NCBI GenBank assembly: GCA_002299195.1
Contig: DBOA01000203.1
Location: 1-6,346 of the forward strand
Direction: 5' to 3'
Source of the DNA: Sphingomonadales bacterium UBA658
GTDB taxonomy: Bacteria; Pseudomonadota; Alphaproteobacteria; Sphingomonadales; Sphingomonadaceae
DNA: 6,346 nucleotides
Shown here: positions 1-5,298 of the stretch, piece by piece
Position numbering within the stretch: the first letter of the stretch is position 1
Layout of the letters: every line of letters begins with the position of its first letter
Notes under the pieces: model-generated
Seen by the model: the letters and a program-made list of their open reading frames with translations, nothing else
Told to the model about the DNA's origin: nothing
The model's database searches: none
Made by a program: the position numbers and the translations under genes

Positions 1-117
1 CGTGACGATGGCAAAATTGCGCAACCATCGTCCATACCGACAGTGGGCACGGCCATTCCAAAGGCAGGTCGTCGCAAATCATCACCAGTTGGTGACGTAA
101 CGCCACAAGGCGTCTGA
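1..117 (+). other. Possible 3' end of an upstream gene (uncertain)
   Basis: Frame 1 is open from the window edge to a TGA at 115-117 and would encode a 38-residue tail rich in Pro, Gly, Ser and basic residues, like a disordered C-terminus. Frame 2 is also open, up to a TAA at 98-100, and could equally be the end of a gene. That TAA abuts a small hairpin (ACGCC-ACAA-GGCGT, 100-113) followed by CTGATTTTC, which could be a weak terminator. No domain can be recognised in either frame, and the stretch is too short to choose between them. It may also be entirely non-coding. Confidence 0.2.
82..113 (+). other. Two adjacent small inverted repeats
   Basis: The first repeat is TCACCA-GT-TGGTGA (82-95) and the second is ACGCC-ACAA-GGCGT (100-113), the latter followed by a short T-rich stretch (CTGATTTTC). 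Together they could form a weak terminator for an upstream rightward gene, or the first could be a protein-binding palindrome. The stems are only five to six base pairs and there is no true U-tract, so both readings are tentative. Confidence 0.3.
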
Positions 118-137
118 TTTTCATCTTTGCAAGATAA

Positions 138-174
138 CCTCAACGCTCTAGTCCGGTTGACGAGAGAGTTGAGG
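138..174 (+). promoter_or_regulatory. Long 5'-UTR hairpin that sequesters the ribosome binding site
   Basis: The left arm CCTCAAC (138-144) pairs with GTTGAGG (168-174), CTCT (146-149) with AGAG (163-166), and GTC (151-153) with GAC (159-161). This gives 14 base pairs broken by two symmetric 1x1 purine mismatches (G145/A167 and A150/G162) and closed by a five-base loop, CGGTT. The right arm includes GAGG (171-174), the best Shine-Dalgarno match for the ATG at 183, eight bases downstream. Folded RNA would hide that site, as in RNA thermometers or other translational switches. No U-tract follows, so it is not an intrinsic terminator. The structure is directly visible; the regulatory role is inferred. 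Confidence 0.55.
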
Positions 175-182
175 TCGCAAAT

Positions 183-542
183 ATGAAATTCGCTGTGCTG
201 ATTGCCAGCGGTGCGCTGTTGTGTGCCGTTCCCGCCCAAGCCATGGATGCGGAAACATTTTATGTGAAGGCGCTCGCCCTCAAGAAAAAGGGCATGGGCG
301 CGGTATTCTCAAAAGAGATCAAGCCGATGGCACGGCTGTTTCAAGCCGCCGCGGCTTCTGTCAAAGCAGAAAATGAACAAGCGCATGCTGCGGGCAAGCC
401 GTTGTTTTGCGCGCCCAAAAAATACCGCATGACCGCCGAGCAATTTCTGGAGGGTTTCGCGAGTATTCCCCAAGAACGCAGGCGCATTCAAACCGTTCGG
501 GATGCCTGGCGCGAGATCGTCATTCGCCGTTTTCCTTGTTAG
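183..542 (+). CDS. Small secreted protein, Rap1a/Tai-like
   Basis: This is a 119-residue protein with a clear Sec signal peptide: Met-Lys, a hydrophobic core (residues 4-18), and an AQA motif predicting cleavage after residue 20. The roughly 99-residue mature domain is helical and basic, with two cysteines, C76 and C119 (the last residue), well placed for a periplasmic disulfide. The pattern MDAETF near the mature N-terminus, a central Cys-Ala-Pro, and a C-terminal F-P-C resembles small sphingomonad proteins that I recall being placed with the Rap1a/Tai type VI immunity fold; this is from memory and not verified. No effector or secretion gene is nearby, so an immunity role here is doubtful. 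The ATG follows GAGG at eight bases, and that site lies in a strong hairpin. The gene is monocistronic and ends before a strong terminator. Confidence 0.8.
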   Translation: MKFAVLIASGALLCAVPAQAMDAETFYVKALALKKKGMGAVFSKEIKPMARLFQAAAASVKAENEQAHAAGKPLFCAPKKYRMTAEQFLEGFASIPQERRRIQTVRDAWREIVIRRFPC

Positions 543-600
543 GTCGATCCTAAATAACCCGTATTTCATCACGAGGCTTCATCCGTGCGGGAATGCCAAA

Positions 601-634
601 AGAAAAGGCCCGGACAAGCCGGGCCTCTTTCTTC
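601..634. terminator. Bidirectional intrinsic terminator between convergent genes
   Basis: A perfect eight-base-pair GC-rich stem, AGGCCCGG (606-613) and CCGGGCCT (619-626), closes a five-base loop, ACAAG. On the plus strand it is followed by CTTTCTTC. On the minus strand it is followed by TTTTCTTTT. It lies between the stop of the secreted-protein gene (542) and the stop of rpoZ (652) and can end transcription from both; the minus-strand U-tract is the better one. Confidence 0.9.
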
Positions 635-651
635 AATATATCTGCGCGATA

Positions 652-996
652 TTACCGGTCGTAATCGCGCTGCATGCCTGCGCCACGTGCGGGCGCAGCG
701 GCCGTGAGGCGAAGTGCTTCTGCCGAAAGGCTGATCGAGCCGACTGCATCGGCTTCTTCATCTTCGTCCACCTGAACCTTCTGAAGCGACTGCACGAGGC
801 CTTCTTTCAGCTGGTCTGGGCGAACCGTTTCTTCAGCGATTTCGCGCAAAGCCACAACGGGGTTTTTATCGCGATCACGATCAACAGTCAGTTCAGCACC
901 ACCAGAGATTTCACGCGCGCGTTCTGCGGCGAGTAATACGAGGTCAAACCGGTTGGTGACCTTGTCGATGCAATCTTCAACAGTAACGCGTGCCAT
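652..996 (-). CDS. rpoZ: DNA-directed RNA polymerase omega subunit
   Basis: The omega subunit binds the beta' subunit and helps assemble and stabilise RNA polymerase; in many bacteria it also contributes to the (p)ppGpp site. The 114-residue product begins with the family signature MARVTVEDC..K...RFDLVLLAAERAREI (residues 1-30) and has the second conserved block NPVVALREIAEE (residues 45-56). An acidic stretch, DEDEEAD (77-83), and an Ala/Arg-rich tail extend it beyond the roughly 90 residues of the E. coli protein, as is common in alphaproteobacteria. The ATG follows AGGAG (1002-1006 on the complement) at five bases, a strong and well-placed site. The gene stands alone, convergent with the upstream secreted-protein gene and divergent from the phospholipase D-like gene, and has its own promoter candidate and terminator. 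Confidence 0.96.
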   Translation of the reverse strand: MARVTVEDCIDKVTNRFDLVLLAAERAREISGGAELTVDRDRDKNPVVALREIAEETVRPDQLKEGLVQSLQKVQVDEDEEADAVGSISLSAEALRLTAAAPARGAGMQRDYDR

Positions 997-1035
997 CTTG
1001 GCTCCTGATTCTTCGGAATTTCGGGAAGTTGCTCG

Positions 1036-1064
1036 CGCCTAAAGACAACCAGCGAAAATGTCAA
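1036..1064 (-). promoter_or_regulatory. Candidate sigma-70 promoter of rpoZ
   Basis: Reading leftward, a perfect -35 box TTGACA (1059-1064) is followed by a 17-base spacer and TAGGCG (1036-1041) in the -10 position. The -35 is excellent; the -10 matches the consensus poorly, although alphaproteobacterial -10 boxes are often degenerate. Transcription would begin near 1029, leaving a leader of about 33 bases before rpoZ. Confidence 0.5.
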
Positions 1065-1115
1065 TGAAAAGGGCAGGCAGCTTGCCGTAGCCTACGCAAA
1101 GCGGTAACTTGGACT

Positions 1116-2297
1116 ATGGCAACACAATCAGGCACCCCAGGGTTTCCCGGAAAGCAATTTCAGGTTGCTGGCCATCAGCTCCATCTGGTGCATGCCCCCA
1201 ACGACAGGCTTGATGCGGTGTTACGCCTGATCGCGGTGGCGGAAAAATCTATCCAGATGTTTTTCTATATGTTTGCCGACGATTCGGTTGGACGCGACGT
1301 GCGGAGTGCGTTGATCGATGCGGCAAACCGCGGTGTGCAGGTACAGCTTATCATCGATAGCTTTGGTTCTGCCGCGATTAGCGACCGTTTCTTTGACGAA
1401 CTGACCGATGCGGGCGGAAGATATCATTGCTTCAGCACCCGCAAGGGCTTGGGCTATATCATCCGCAATCATCAAAAAATCCTCATCGCCGATGGCACGC
1501 ACGCGCTGGTGGGCGGATTCAACATCACCGATCAATATTTCGGGCGCGCAGGCGACGATGACTGGGAAGATTTGGGCATCGTTATAAACGGTCCGGAAGT
1601 ACCGCGGCTGGCGCGCTATTTTGACGAAATGGCGAGCGCATCGGTCGACGGAAAAGTGCGCTATCGTAAAATCCGTTCGATTATCCAGCATTGGCAACCG
1701 GGCATAGGCGAAATCCAATGGCTGCTGGGCGGACCAACAAATCGGATCTCGCCATGGGCGCTTACGTTCAAACGGTCTTTGCAGGTCGGAAAAAGGTTCG
1801 ACATTGCATCGGCCTATTTTTCCCCATCGCAAACGATATTGCGCCGATTGGCGAAGGTATCGAGACGGAACAAAGGATCGCGCCTCATCTTGGCGGGAAA
1901 AACCGACAATGGGGCCACCATTCCCGCGGCACGGTTGCTCTACCGTTACCTGCTGCGGCGTCGCACGAAGATTTACGAATTCCAGCCCCGCCGCCTCCAC
2001 ATGAAGCTGATGGTCATTGATGATGCGGTGTATATGGTTTCAGCCAATCTCGACGTCCGCAGCATGTTCATCAATCTTGAGATCATGGTCCGCATCAAGG
2101 ATGATGCGCTTGCGCTGTATATGCGCACGTTGATCGATGGGTTGGTTGCGCAATCCGAAGAACAAACGCCTGTGTTGTTAAAAGCGCGCGACAATATTTG
2201 GAGCCGGATCAAGGCTGCGTTTGCATATTTCCTCGTAAATTCGGTGGACTACACCATCGGTCGGCGGATTAAGTTCAGCCTGCTGCGCAACCGGTAA
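1116..2297 (+). CDS. Phospholipase D / cardiolipin synthase-like protein, two HKD motifs
   Basis: Two-HKD enzymes cleave or exchange phosphodiester bonds through a phosphohistidine intermediate; bacterial members mostly make cardiolipin or turn over phospholipids. In this 393-residue protein both catalytic motifs are intact: H119-Q-K121 with D126, followed by GGFN, and H295-M-K297 with D302, followed by SANLD. The N-terminal half starts the fold around residues 24-60, where AEKSIQMFFYMFADD matches the usual first strand and the 'Y-x-F/x-D' stretch. No membrane-spanning helices precede the domain, unlike E. coli ClsA, so it is closer to the ClsB-like soluble or peripheral type. The C-terminal tail is basic and amphipathic and may contact membrane. 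Only GGA at 1111-1113 precedes the ATG, so the start is not firm. It ends in tandem TAA TAA. Substrate cannot be read from sequence. Confidence 0.88.
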   Translation: MATQSGTPGFPGKQFQVAGHQLHLVHAPNDRLDAVLRLIAVAEKSIQMFFYMFADDSVGRDVRSALIDAANRGVQVQLIIDSFGSAAISDRFFDELTDAGGRYHCFSTRKGLGYIIRNHQKILIADGTHALVGGFNITDQYFGRAGDDDWEDLGIVINGPEVPRLARYFDEMASASVDGKVRYRKIRSIIQHWQPGIGEIQWLLGGPTNRISPWALTFKRSLQVGKRFDIASAYFSPSQTILRRLAKVSRRNKGSRLILAGKTDNGATIPAARLLYRYLLRRRTKIYEFQPRRLHMKLMVIDDAVYMVSANLDVRSMFINLEIMVRIKDDALALYMRTLIDGLVAQSEEQTPVLLKARDNIWSRIKAAFAYFLVNSVDYTIGRRIKFSLLRNR

Positions 2298-2353
2298 TAA
2301 CGCTTTCCAGCCCCAGAAAGGGCAACAATTGTTTCGAGCCTCTGGCCGTCACG

Positions 2354-2387
2354 ATTGCACTGCGTTTACGCAAACGCATTAAGCAAT
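2354..2387 (+). promoter_or_regulatory. Nested inverted repeat, candidate operator of the monooxygenase-fold/exporter operon
   Basis: A perfect seven-base-pair inverted repeat, TGCGTTT (2361-2367) and AAACGCA (2372-2378), has a four-base centre, ACGC. An outer pair, ATTGC (2354-2358) and GCAAT (2383-2387), encloses it. It lies about 55 bases upstream of the ATG at 2442. No U-tract follows, so it is unlikely to be a terminator. AATAAT (2385-2390), overlapping the right outer arm, could be a -10 box, which would place the repeat over the promoter. Binding by a regulator is inference. Confidence 0.4.
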
Positions 2388-2441
2388 AATCTGTTCCGCC
2401 ACGCTTGCATTGTCTGACGCATCGGTCCTAATGCCGCAGCT

Positions 2442-2765
2442 ATGGCAAAGCTTCCCCGAGGAACAATTTCAGTGATTTTCGTGGCGCAGCGGACCGATGC
2501 TGACGCAGCGGGCTATGCACGCGCAGCCGCAATGATGGAAACGCTGGCTGTGCAGCAAGAGGGGTATATCGCCATGGATTCAGTGCGGGGGTCAGACGGG
2601 CTTGGCATAACCGTCAGCTATTGGACAAATGAAGCCAGCGCGAAAGCATGGCGCGATCACCCCGAACACATGGCTGTGCGCGATGCGGGGCGCGATCTTT
2701 GGTACAGTGATTACAGCCTGCATGTCGCAGAAGTTACGCGCAGCTATGATTGGGAAAAACCATGA
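2442..2765 (+). CDS. Antibiotic biosynthesis monooxygenase (ABM) fold protein
   Basis: The 107-residue product fits the small ABM fold, a dimeric alpha/beta (ferredoxin-like) barrel of about 100 residues. Supporting features are the first strand ISVIFVAQRT (9-18), a helix with Met-Met-Glu-Thr (31-34), the Q-E-G-Y-I turn (38-42), the strand GLGITVSYW (53-61), and the W-x10-H segment ending in HPEHMAVRDAGRDLWY (73-88). This arrangement resembles the YqjZ-like branch, whose members lack a well-defined reaction; the wider family includes quinol oxygenases and haem-degrading enzymes. It is cytoplasmic, with no signal peptide. Its TGA overlaps the ATG of the MFS transporter (ATGA), so the two are translationally coupled. 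A role in modifying or sensing the compound exported by the neighbour is plausible but inferred. No good Shine-Dalgarno sequence precedes the ATG. Confidence 0.85.
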   Translation: MAKLPRGTISVIFVAQRTDADAAGYARAAAMMETLAVQQEGYIAMDSVRGSDGLGITVSYWTNEASAKAWRDHPEHMAVRDAGRDLWYSDYSLHVAEVTRSYDWEKP

Positions 2766-4066
2766 GTACAGTTCAGGCCATACCCAACAGCCGCGTCGTC
2801 GTCCTTTTTCTCGTCATGCTGGTCGCCGCCGCAGGCAATACGGCAATGCAGTCGGCATTGCCGGCCATCGCAAGCGAACTGGATATGCCCGACGTGTTGG
2901 TCAGCCTGGCGTTTAGCTGGTCGGCGCTTTTATGGGTCATCACCGCACCCAAATGGGCGCGCTTGTCCGACCGTCGGGGCCGCAAGCAATTGATGAGTGT
3001 CGGCATCATTGGCTTCATCTCATCGATGGGCCTTTGCGGATTGGTCTTGTGGCTTGGTCTCGCCGGCCTGATCGGCCCTGTCGTTACATTCATACTCTTT
3101 GCGATCTTCCGCAGCCTTTATGGCGGTTTTGGTTCTGCTGCCCCGCCCGCGGTTCAGGCTTATGTTGCCGCACGAACCGAACGCGCGGAGCGGACGAAGG
3201 CATTGTCGATGCTTGCATCGTCATTCGGCGTGGGCACCGTCATTGGCCCGGCGACAGCGCATTATTTGTTGTTCCCGCCCTTTGGCCTGGCCGGACCGTT
3301 GATCATGTTTGCGATATTTGGCGTCGCTGTTCTGATCGCTTTGCATGTGCTGTTGCCGAACGACACCCCGCGCTTTGCCGCGCGCGGTTCGGTTGCTGCC
3401 TATCCCAATTCTGCGTCGATGAACGCGCTCGATACCGAAGAGGTCGATGGCGAAGCACTGGGCTCCTTACCCGATGAAGAAGTTCGCTTGCCATGGCGCG
3501 ATGAACGAATGGCGTCGTGGCTTATTGCGGGCCTGATTGGCGGGCACGCGCAGGCAATCATCCTTGGCGTGGTCGGATTCCTCGTCCGCGATCGCCTTGG
3601 GCTGCATGATCGCCCTTGGGAAGCGGTGCAGGCCAGTGGCTCAGTCATGCTGATAGGCGCAATGGCGACGTTATTGGCGCAATGGGGCCTCATCCCGATC
3701 TTGTCGCTCGCCGCACGCAGTTCCGTGCTTTGGGGTTCGGTACTGGCGCTTATTGGCACCATATTAACGGGCGTTAGCCACGATTTTTACGGCATCAGCA
3801 CTGGCTTTGCGATTGCGTCTTTGGGCTTTGGGCTGTTCCGGCCGGGATTTACCGCAGGTGCCTCATTGGCTGTGCGGCGGCACGAGCAAGGCGATGTCGC
3901 CGGTAAAATCGCATCGATCAATGGCGCCGCCTATATTTTTGCACCCGCAGTCGGCGTCGGCCTGTTGAACTGGTGGGAGCCAGCAACCTTCATCCTCATC
4001 TCTGCCTCATTGGTCTTTCTGATCATTTGGGGCAGGCGGGCGTTGATTGTTCCCGACGAAGCGTAA
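2762..4066 (+). CDS. Major facilitator superfamily exporter, DHA1-like
   Basis: A 434-residue inner-membrane protein with about twelve hydrophobic segments. The loop between helices 2 and 3 carries the MFS motif A, here RLSDRRGRKQL (residues 67-77), and helix 5 carries an antiporter-type motif C, SFGVGTVIGPATAHY (154-168). Both are typical of proton-coupled drug or metabolite exporters of the TetA/DHA1 kind. The central cytoplasmic loop (about 200-250) is long and acidic (DTEEVDGEALGSLPDEE). I chose the ATG at 2762, which overlaps the preceding stop as ATGA, over a TTG twelve bases upstream that adds four residues. It is co-transcribed and coupled with the ABM-fold gene. The substrate cannot be inferred. 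No strong rightward terminator follows it. Confidence 0.92.
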   Translation: MSTVQAIPNSRVVVLFLVMLVAAAGNTAMQSALPAIASELDMPDVLVSLAFSWSALLWVITAPKWARLSDRRGRKQLMSVGIIGFISSMGLCGLVLWLGLAGLIGPVVTFILFAIFRSLYGGFGSAAPPAVQAYVAARTERAERTKALSMLASSFGVGTVIGPATAHYLLFPPFGLAGPLIMFAIFGVAVLIALHVLLPNDTPRFAARGSVAAYPNSASMNALDTEEVDGEALGSLPDEEVRLPWRDERMASWLIAGLIGGHAQAIILGVVGFLVRDRLGLHDRPWEAVQASGSVMLIGAMATLLAQWGLIPILSLAARSSVLWGSVLALIGTILTGVSHDFYGISTGFAIASLGFGLFRPGFTAGASLAVRRHEQGDVAGKIASINGAAYIFAPAVGVGLLNWWEPATFILISASLVFLIIWGRRALIVPDEA

Positions 4067-4144
4067 CGCGCATGCCGCATCATTGCTAAGTCACCACCTC
4101 ATGTCGTTTCGCACGCTCGCCTAACCGAAGCAGATTTTACGCAG

Positions 4145-4170
4145 AAAAAAGGGCCGACCGAAGTCGACCC
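4145..4170 (-). terminator. Leftward intrinsic terminator with TTCG tetraloop
   Basis: On the minus strand the sequence reads GGGTCGAC-TTCG-GTCGGCCC and then TTTTTT. The stem has eight pairs including one G-U wobble, and the loop is the extra-stable C(UUCG)G tetraloop. On the plus strand the stem has a C-A mismatch and no U-tract, so it is a poor terminator in that direction. It therefore serves leftward transcription, yet no annotated leftward gene exists to its right in this window. Confidence 0.8.
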
Positions 4171-4195
4171 TGGAAAAGTCTTTAGGAGAGGATGC

Positions 4196-4282
4196 CTAAA
4201 AGGCTTGTCCCGTATCGCGATATTCCAATTTTTGTGCAAGTGCGAACAGTGCAATAGCAGTTGCATATCCTGCAACTACTAT
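4196..4282 (-). pseudogene. Short leftward open frame, possible 3' remnant of a lost gene
   Basis: The frame runs leftward between an in-frame TAA (4283-4285) and a TAG (4196-4198), 28 codons without an ATG or GTG start. It encodes a hydrophobic segment (VVAGYATAIALFALA) followed by a polar tail (QKLEYRDTGQAF), which reads like a membrane-protein C-terminus. Its stop lies 25 bases before the strong leftward terminator, the usual spacing for a real gene end. The simplest reading is a gene whose 5' part has been deleted or replaced by the LysR promoter region. Alternatives are a small RNA ending at the terminator, or chance. I do not recognise the family. Confidence 0.25.
4259..4277 (+). promoter_or_regulatory. 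Palindromic operator with LysR-box geometry (T-N11-A)
   Basis: The site AGTTGCATATCCTGCAACT is a perfect inverted repeat with seven-base arms and a five-base centre. It contains T4262-N11-A4274, the geometry of LysR-type binding sites. It overlaps the -35 box of the promoter for the LysR gene 92 bases downstream, which fits negative autoregulation. That this gene's product binds here is inferred from family behaviour. Confidence 0.55.
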
Positions 4283-4289
4283 TTATAAG
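4261..4289 (+). promoter_or_regulatory. Promoter of the LysR-type regulator gene
   Basis: TTGCAT (4261-4266) at -35, a 17-base spacer and TATAAG (4284-4289) at -10, five of six matching the consensus, give a plausible sigma-70 promoter. Transcription would start near 4296, leaving a leader of about 70 bases. The -35 box is embedded in the palindrome at 4259-4277. Confidence 0.55.
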
Positions 4290-4336
4290 ATTAACCTGAA
4301 TTCCGCGGCATTTGCACGATCGCAGAATCAAGTCAC

Positions 4337-4357
4337 TTTTGTTGCAGTGCGACAAAA
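4337..4357 (+). promoter_or_regulatory. Inverted repeat directly before the LysR ribosome binding site
   Basis: TTTTGTTG (4337-4344) and CGACAAAA (4350-4357) pair with one U-G wobble around a five-base loop, CAGTG. The right arm runs into the Shine-Dalgarno sequence AAGGAG (4358-4363 region), so folding could partly restrict ribosome access, or the DNA repeat could be an additional protein site within the leader. The stem is AT-rich and of modest stability. Confidence 0.35.
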
Positions 4358-4368
4358 AAGGAGATGAT

Positions 4369-5244
4369 ATGCGCAGATTGCCACCATTACGGTCATTGGA
4401 AGCCTTTTTGCGCGTCGCCAAACTGAGTTCGGCCAAAGCGGCCGCCAGCGAATTGGCGCTGTCACCTCCCGCCTTAAGCCGCCGCATAAAGGCGCTTGAA
4501 GATTTTATCGGCAAATCACTGTTCGACCGCCGTGCCCAAGCCATGGTCATTAACGCCGATGGCGAAACCTTGCTGGCTGCTGTCGAGCCGGCGATGGATG
4601 CGATGGCCGAAGCGGTTGAAGAGCTTGCCGGCCGTGGCGGCGAATATCGCCTGCGCCTTGGCCTGCTTCCGCTTTTTGGTTCACAACGCCTTATCCCGCG
4701 CCTCCCCGAATTGCGCAAAGCTTTCCCGAAATTGCATATCGACGTTGATACCTCTGGCCATGCGGAAAACCTGTTGGGCGATGTCATCGATGCCGCGATT
4801 ATCATCGCTGCCGAGGTTGATCCAAAACTTTACAGCGTTCGTCTCGACCGCAACCTTGTCTATGCGATCGCTTCGGAACAATGGGCCAAAGAACATAATG
4901 TTCAAAGGCCGGAGGATTTGGCCAAGCACACAATCATGGTCCACAGCGACATGCCCATGATATTCGACGCCTGGCGTCAGGCCATGGGCGTGCCCCGCTT
5001 AAAGCCCGCCGCCATTGACAGTTTGGATAGTGGCGCGCTCATGCTTGAAGCTGCCGCCAATGGGCTGGGCGTCGCGATCATGCACGGAAGCCATTTTTCG
5101 GACGCGCGTGATCCACGCCTGACCCGTCTTTTCGATACAGAGGTTGAAAGCCCCTATAGCTATTGGTTCGTGTGCCGCCCGCGTGCGCTGAAGCAGCGCG
5201 CCGTCAAGATTTTCCACGACTGGTTGTTAAAGGCCGGCGTATAA
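4369..5244 (+). CDS. LysR-family transcriptional regulator, GcvA-like
   Basis: A 291-residue protein, the usual size for the family. The N-terminal winged helix-turn-helix is clear: PPLRSLEAFLRVAKLSSAKAA (5-25), then LALSPPALSRRIKALEDFIGKSLFDRR (29-55), with the recognition helix around PPALSRRIKALE. A linker helix (about 60-90) leads to the substrate-binding domain (about 93-291), containing the typical segments LGLLPLFGSQRLIPRLPELRKAFPKL and LMLEAAANGLGVAIM. The LPPLRSLEAF opening and the overall pattern are those of GcvA-like regulators; the effector is unknown. The ATG at 4369 follows AAGGAG at a good distance and is preferred over a TTG 57 bases upstream. A palindromic LysR box overlaps its promoter, suggesting autoregulation. 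The upstream ABM-fold/exporter operon is a possible target because of proximity and shared TTGCA half-sites, but regulators of this family more often control a divergent gene, and none is intact here. Confidence 0.93.
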   Translation: MRRLPPLRSLEAFLRVAKLSSAKAAASELALSPPALSRRIKALEDFIGKSLFDRRAQAMVINADGETLLAAVEPAMDAMAEAVEELAGRGGEYRLRLGLLPLFGSQRLIPRLPELRKAFPKLHIDVDTSGHAENLLGDVIDAAIIIAAEVDPKLYSVRLDRNLVYAIASEQWAKEHNVQRPEDLAKHTIMVHSDMPMIFDAWRQAMGVPRLKPAAIDSLDSGALMLEAAANGLGVAIMHGSHFSDARDPRLTRLFDTEVESPYSYWFVCRPRALKQRAVKIFHDWLLKAGV

Positions 5245-5298
5245 AATTCGGTAGAGCGAACACTTGACCCATCGCCCACCCCACGTCATTGCAGTGAG

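Larger units (their letters stand above)
4067..4368. other. Intergenic region with leftward terminator and LysR promoter/operator
   Basis: These 302 bases contain no certain gene. From left to right they hold featureless sequence (4067-4140), an intrinsic terminator usable only leftward (4145-4170), a short leftward open frame ending just upstream of it (4196-4282), a palindromic operator-like site with an overlapping rightward promoter (4259-4289), and a second inverted repeat next to the LysR ribosome binding site (4337-4357). The section 4184-4310 is AT-richer than the flanking genes. Confidence 0.7.

Noticed and set aside
502..936. 144-residue plus-strand open frame opposite rpoZ
   Set aside because: It overlaps the end of the secreted-protein gene, runs through the terminator hairpin and lies antisense to a certain rpoZ; the translation has no family features.
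1075..1095. Short repeats GGCA-GCT-TGCC and GTAG-C-CTAC in the rpoZ/phospholipase D gap
   Set aside because: Stems of four base pairs are expected by chance and do not align with a promoter element.
1221..2000. 259-residue minus-strand frame opposite the phospholipase D-like gene
   Set aside because: The plus-strand frame carries both HKD motifs; this is its shadow, with no recognisable domain.
2301..2333. Possible terminator after the phospholipase D-like gene (GCCC-CAGAAA-GGGC, then the palindrome AACAATTGTT)
   Set aside because: The stem is four base pairs and no U-tract follows; the ten-base palindrome is short and has no matching promoter geometry.
4192..4257. 21-codon plus-strand frame starting ATGCCT after AGGAGAGG, possible leader peptide
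   Set aside because: The purine-rich stretch is too close to the ATG, the frame lies upstream of the likely LysR promoter, and no rightward transcript start is evident before it. It might still be read by transcription continuing from the exporter gene.
4182..4805. 207-residue minus-strand frame covering the 5' half of the LysR gene
   Set aside because: It is antisense to the helix-turn-helix coding region, and its Cys/Ser/Arg-rich sequence looks random; the possible gene tail at 4196-4282 is in another frame.
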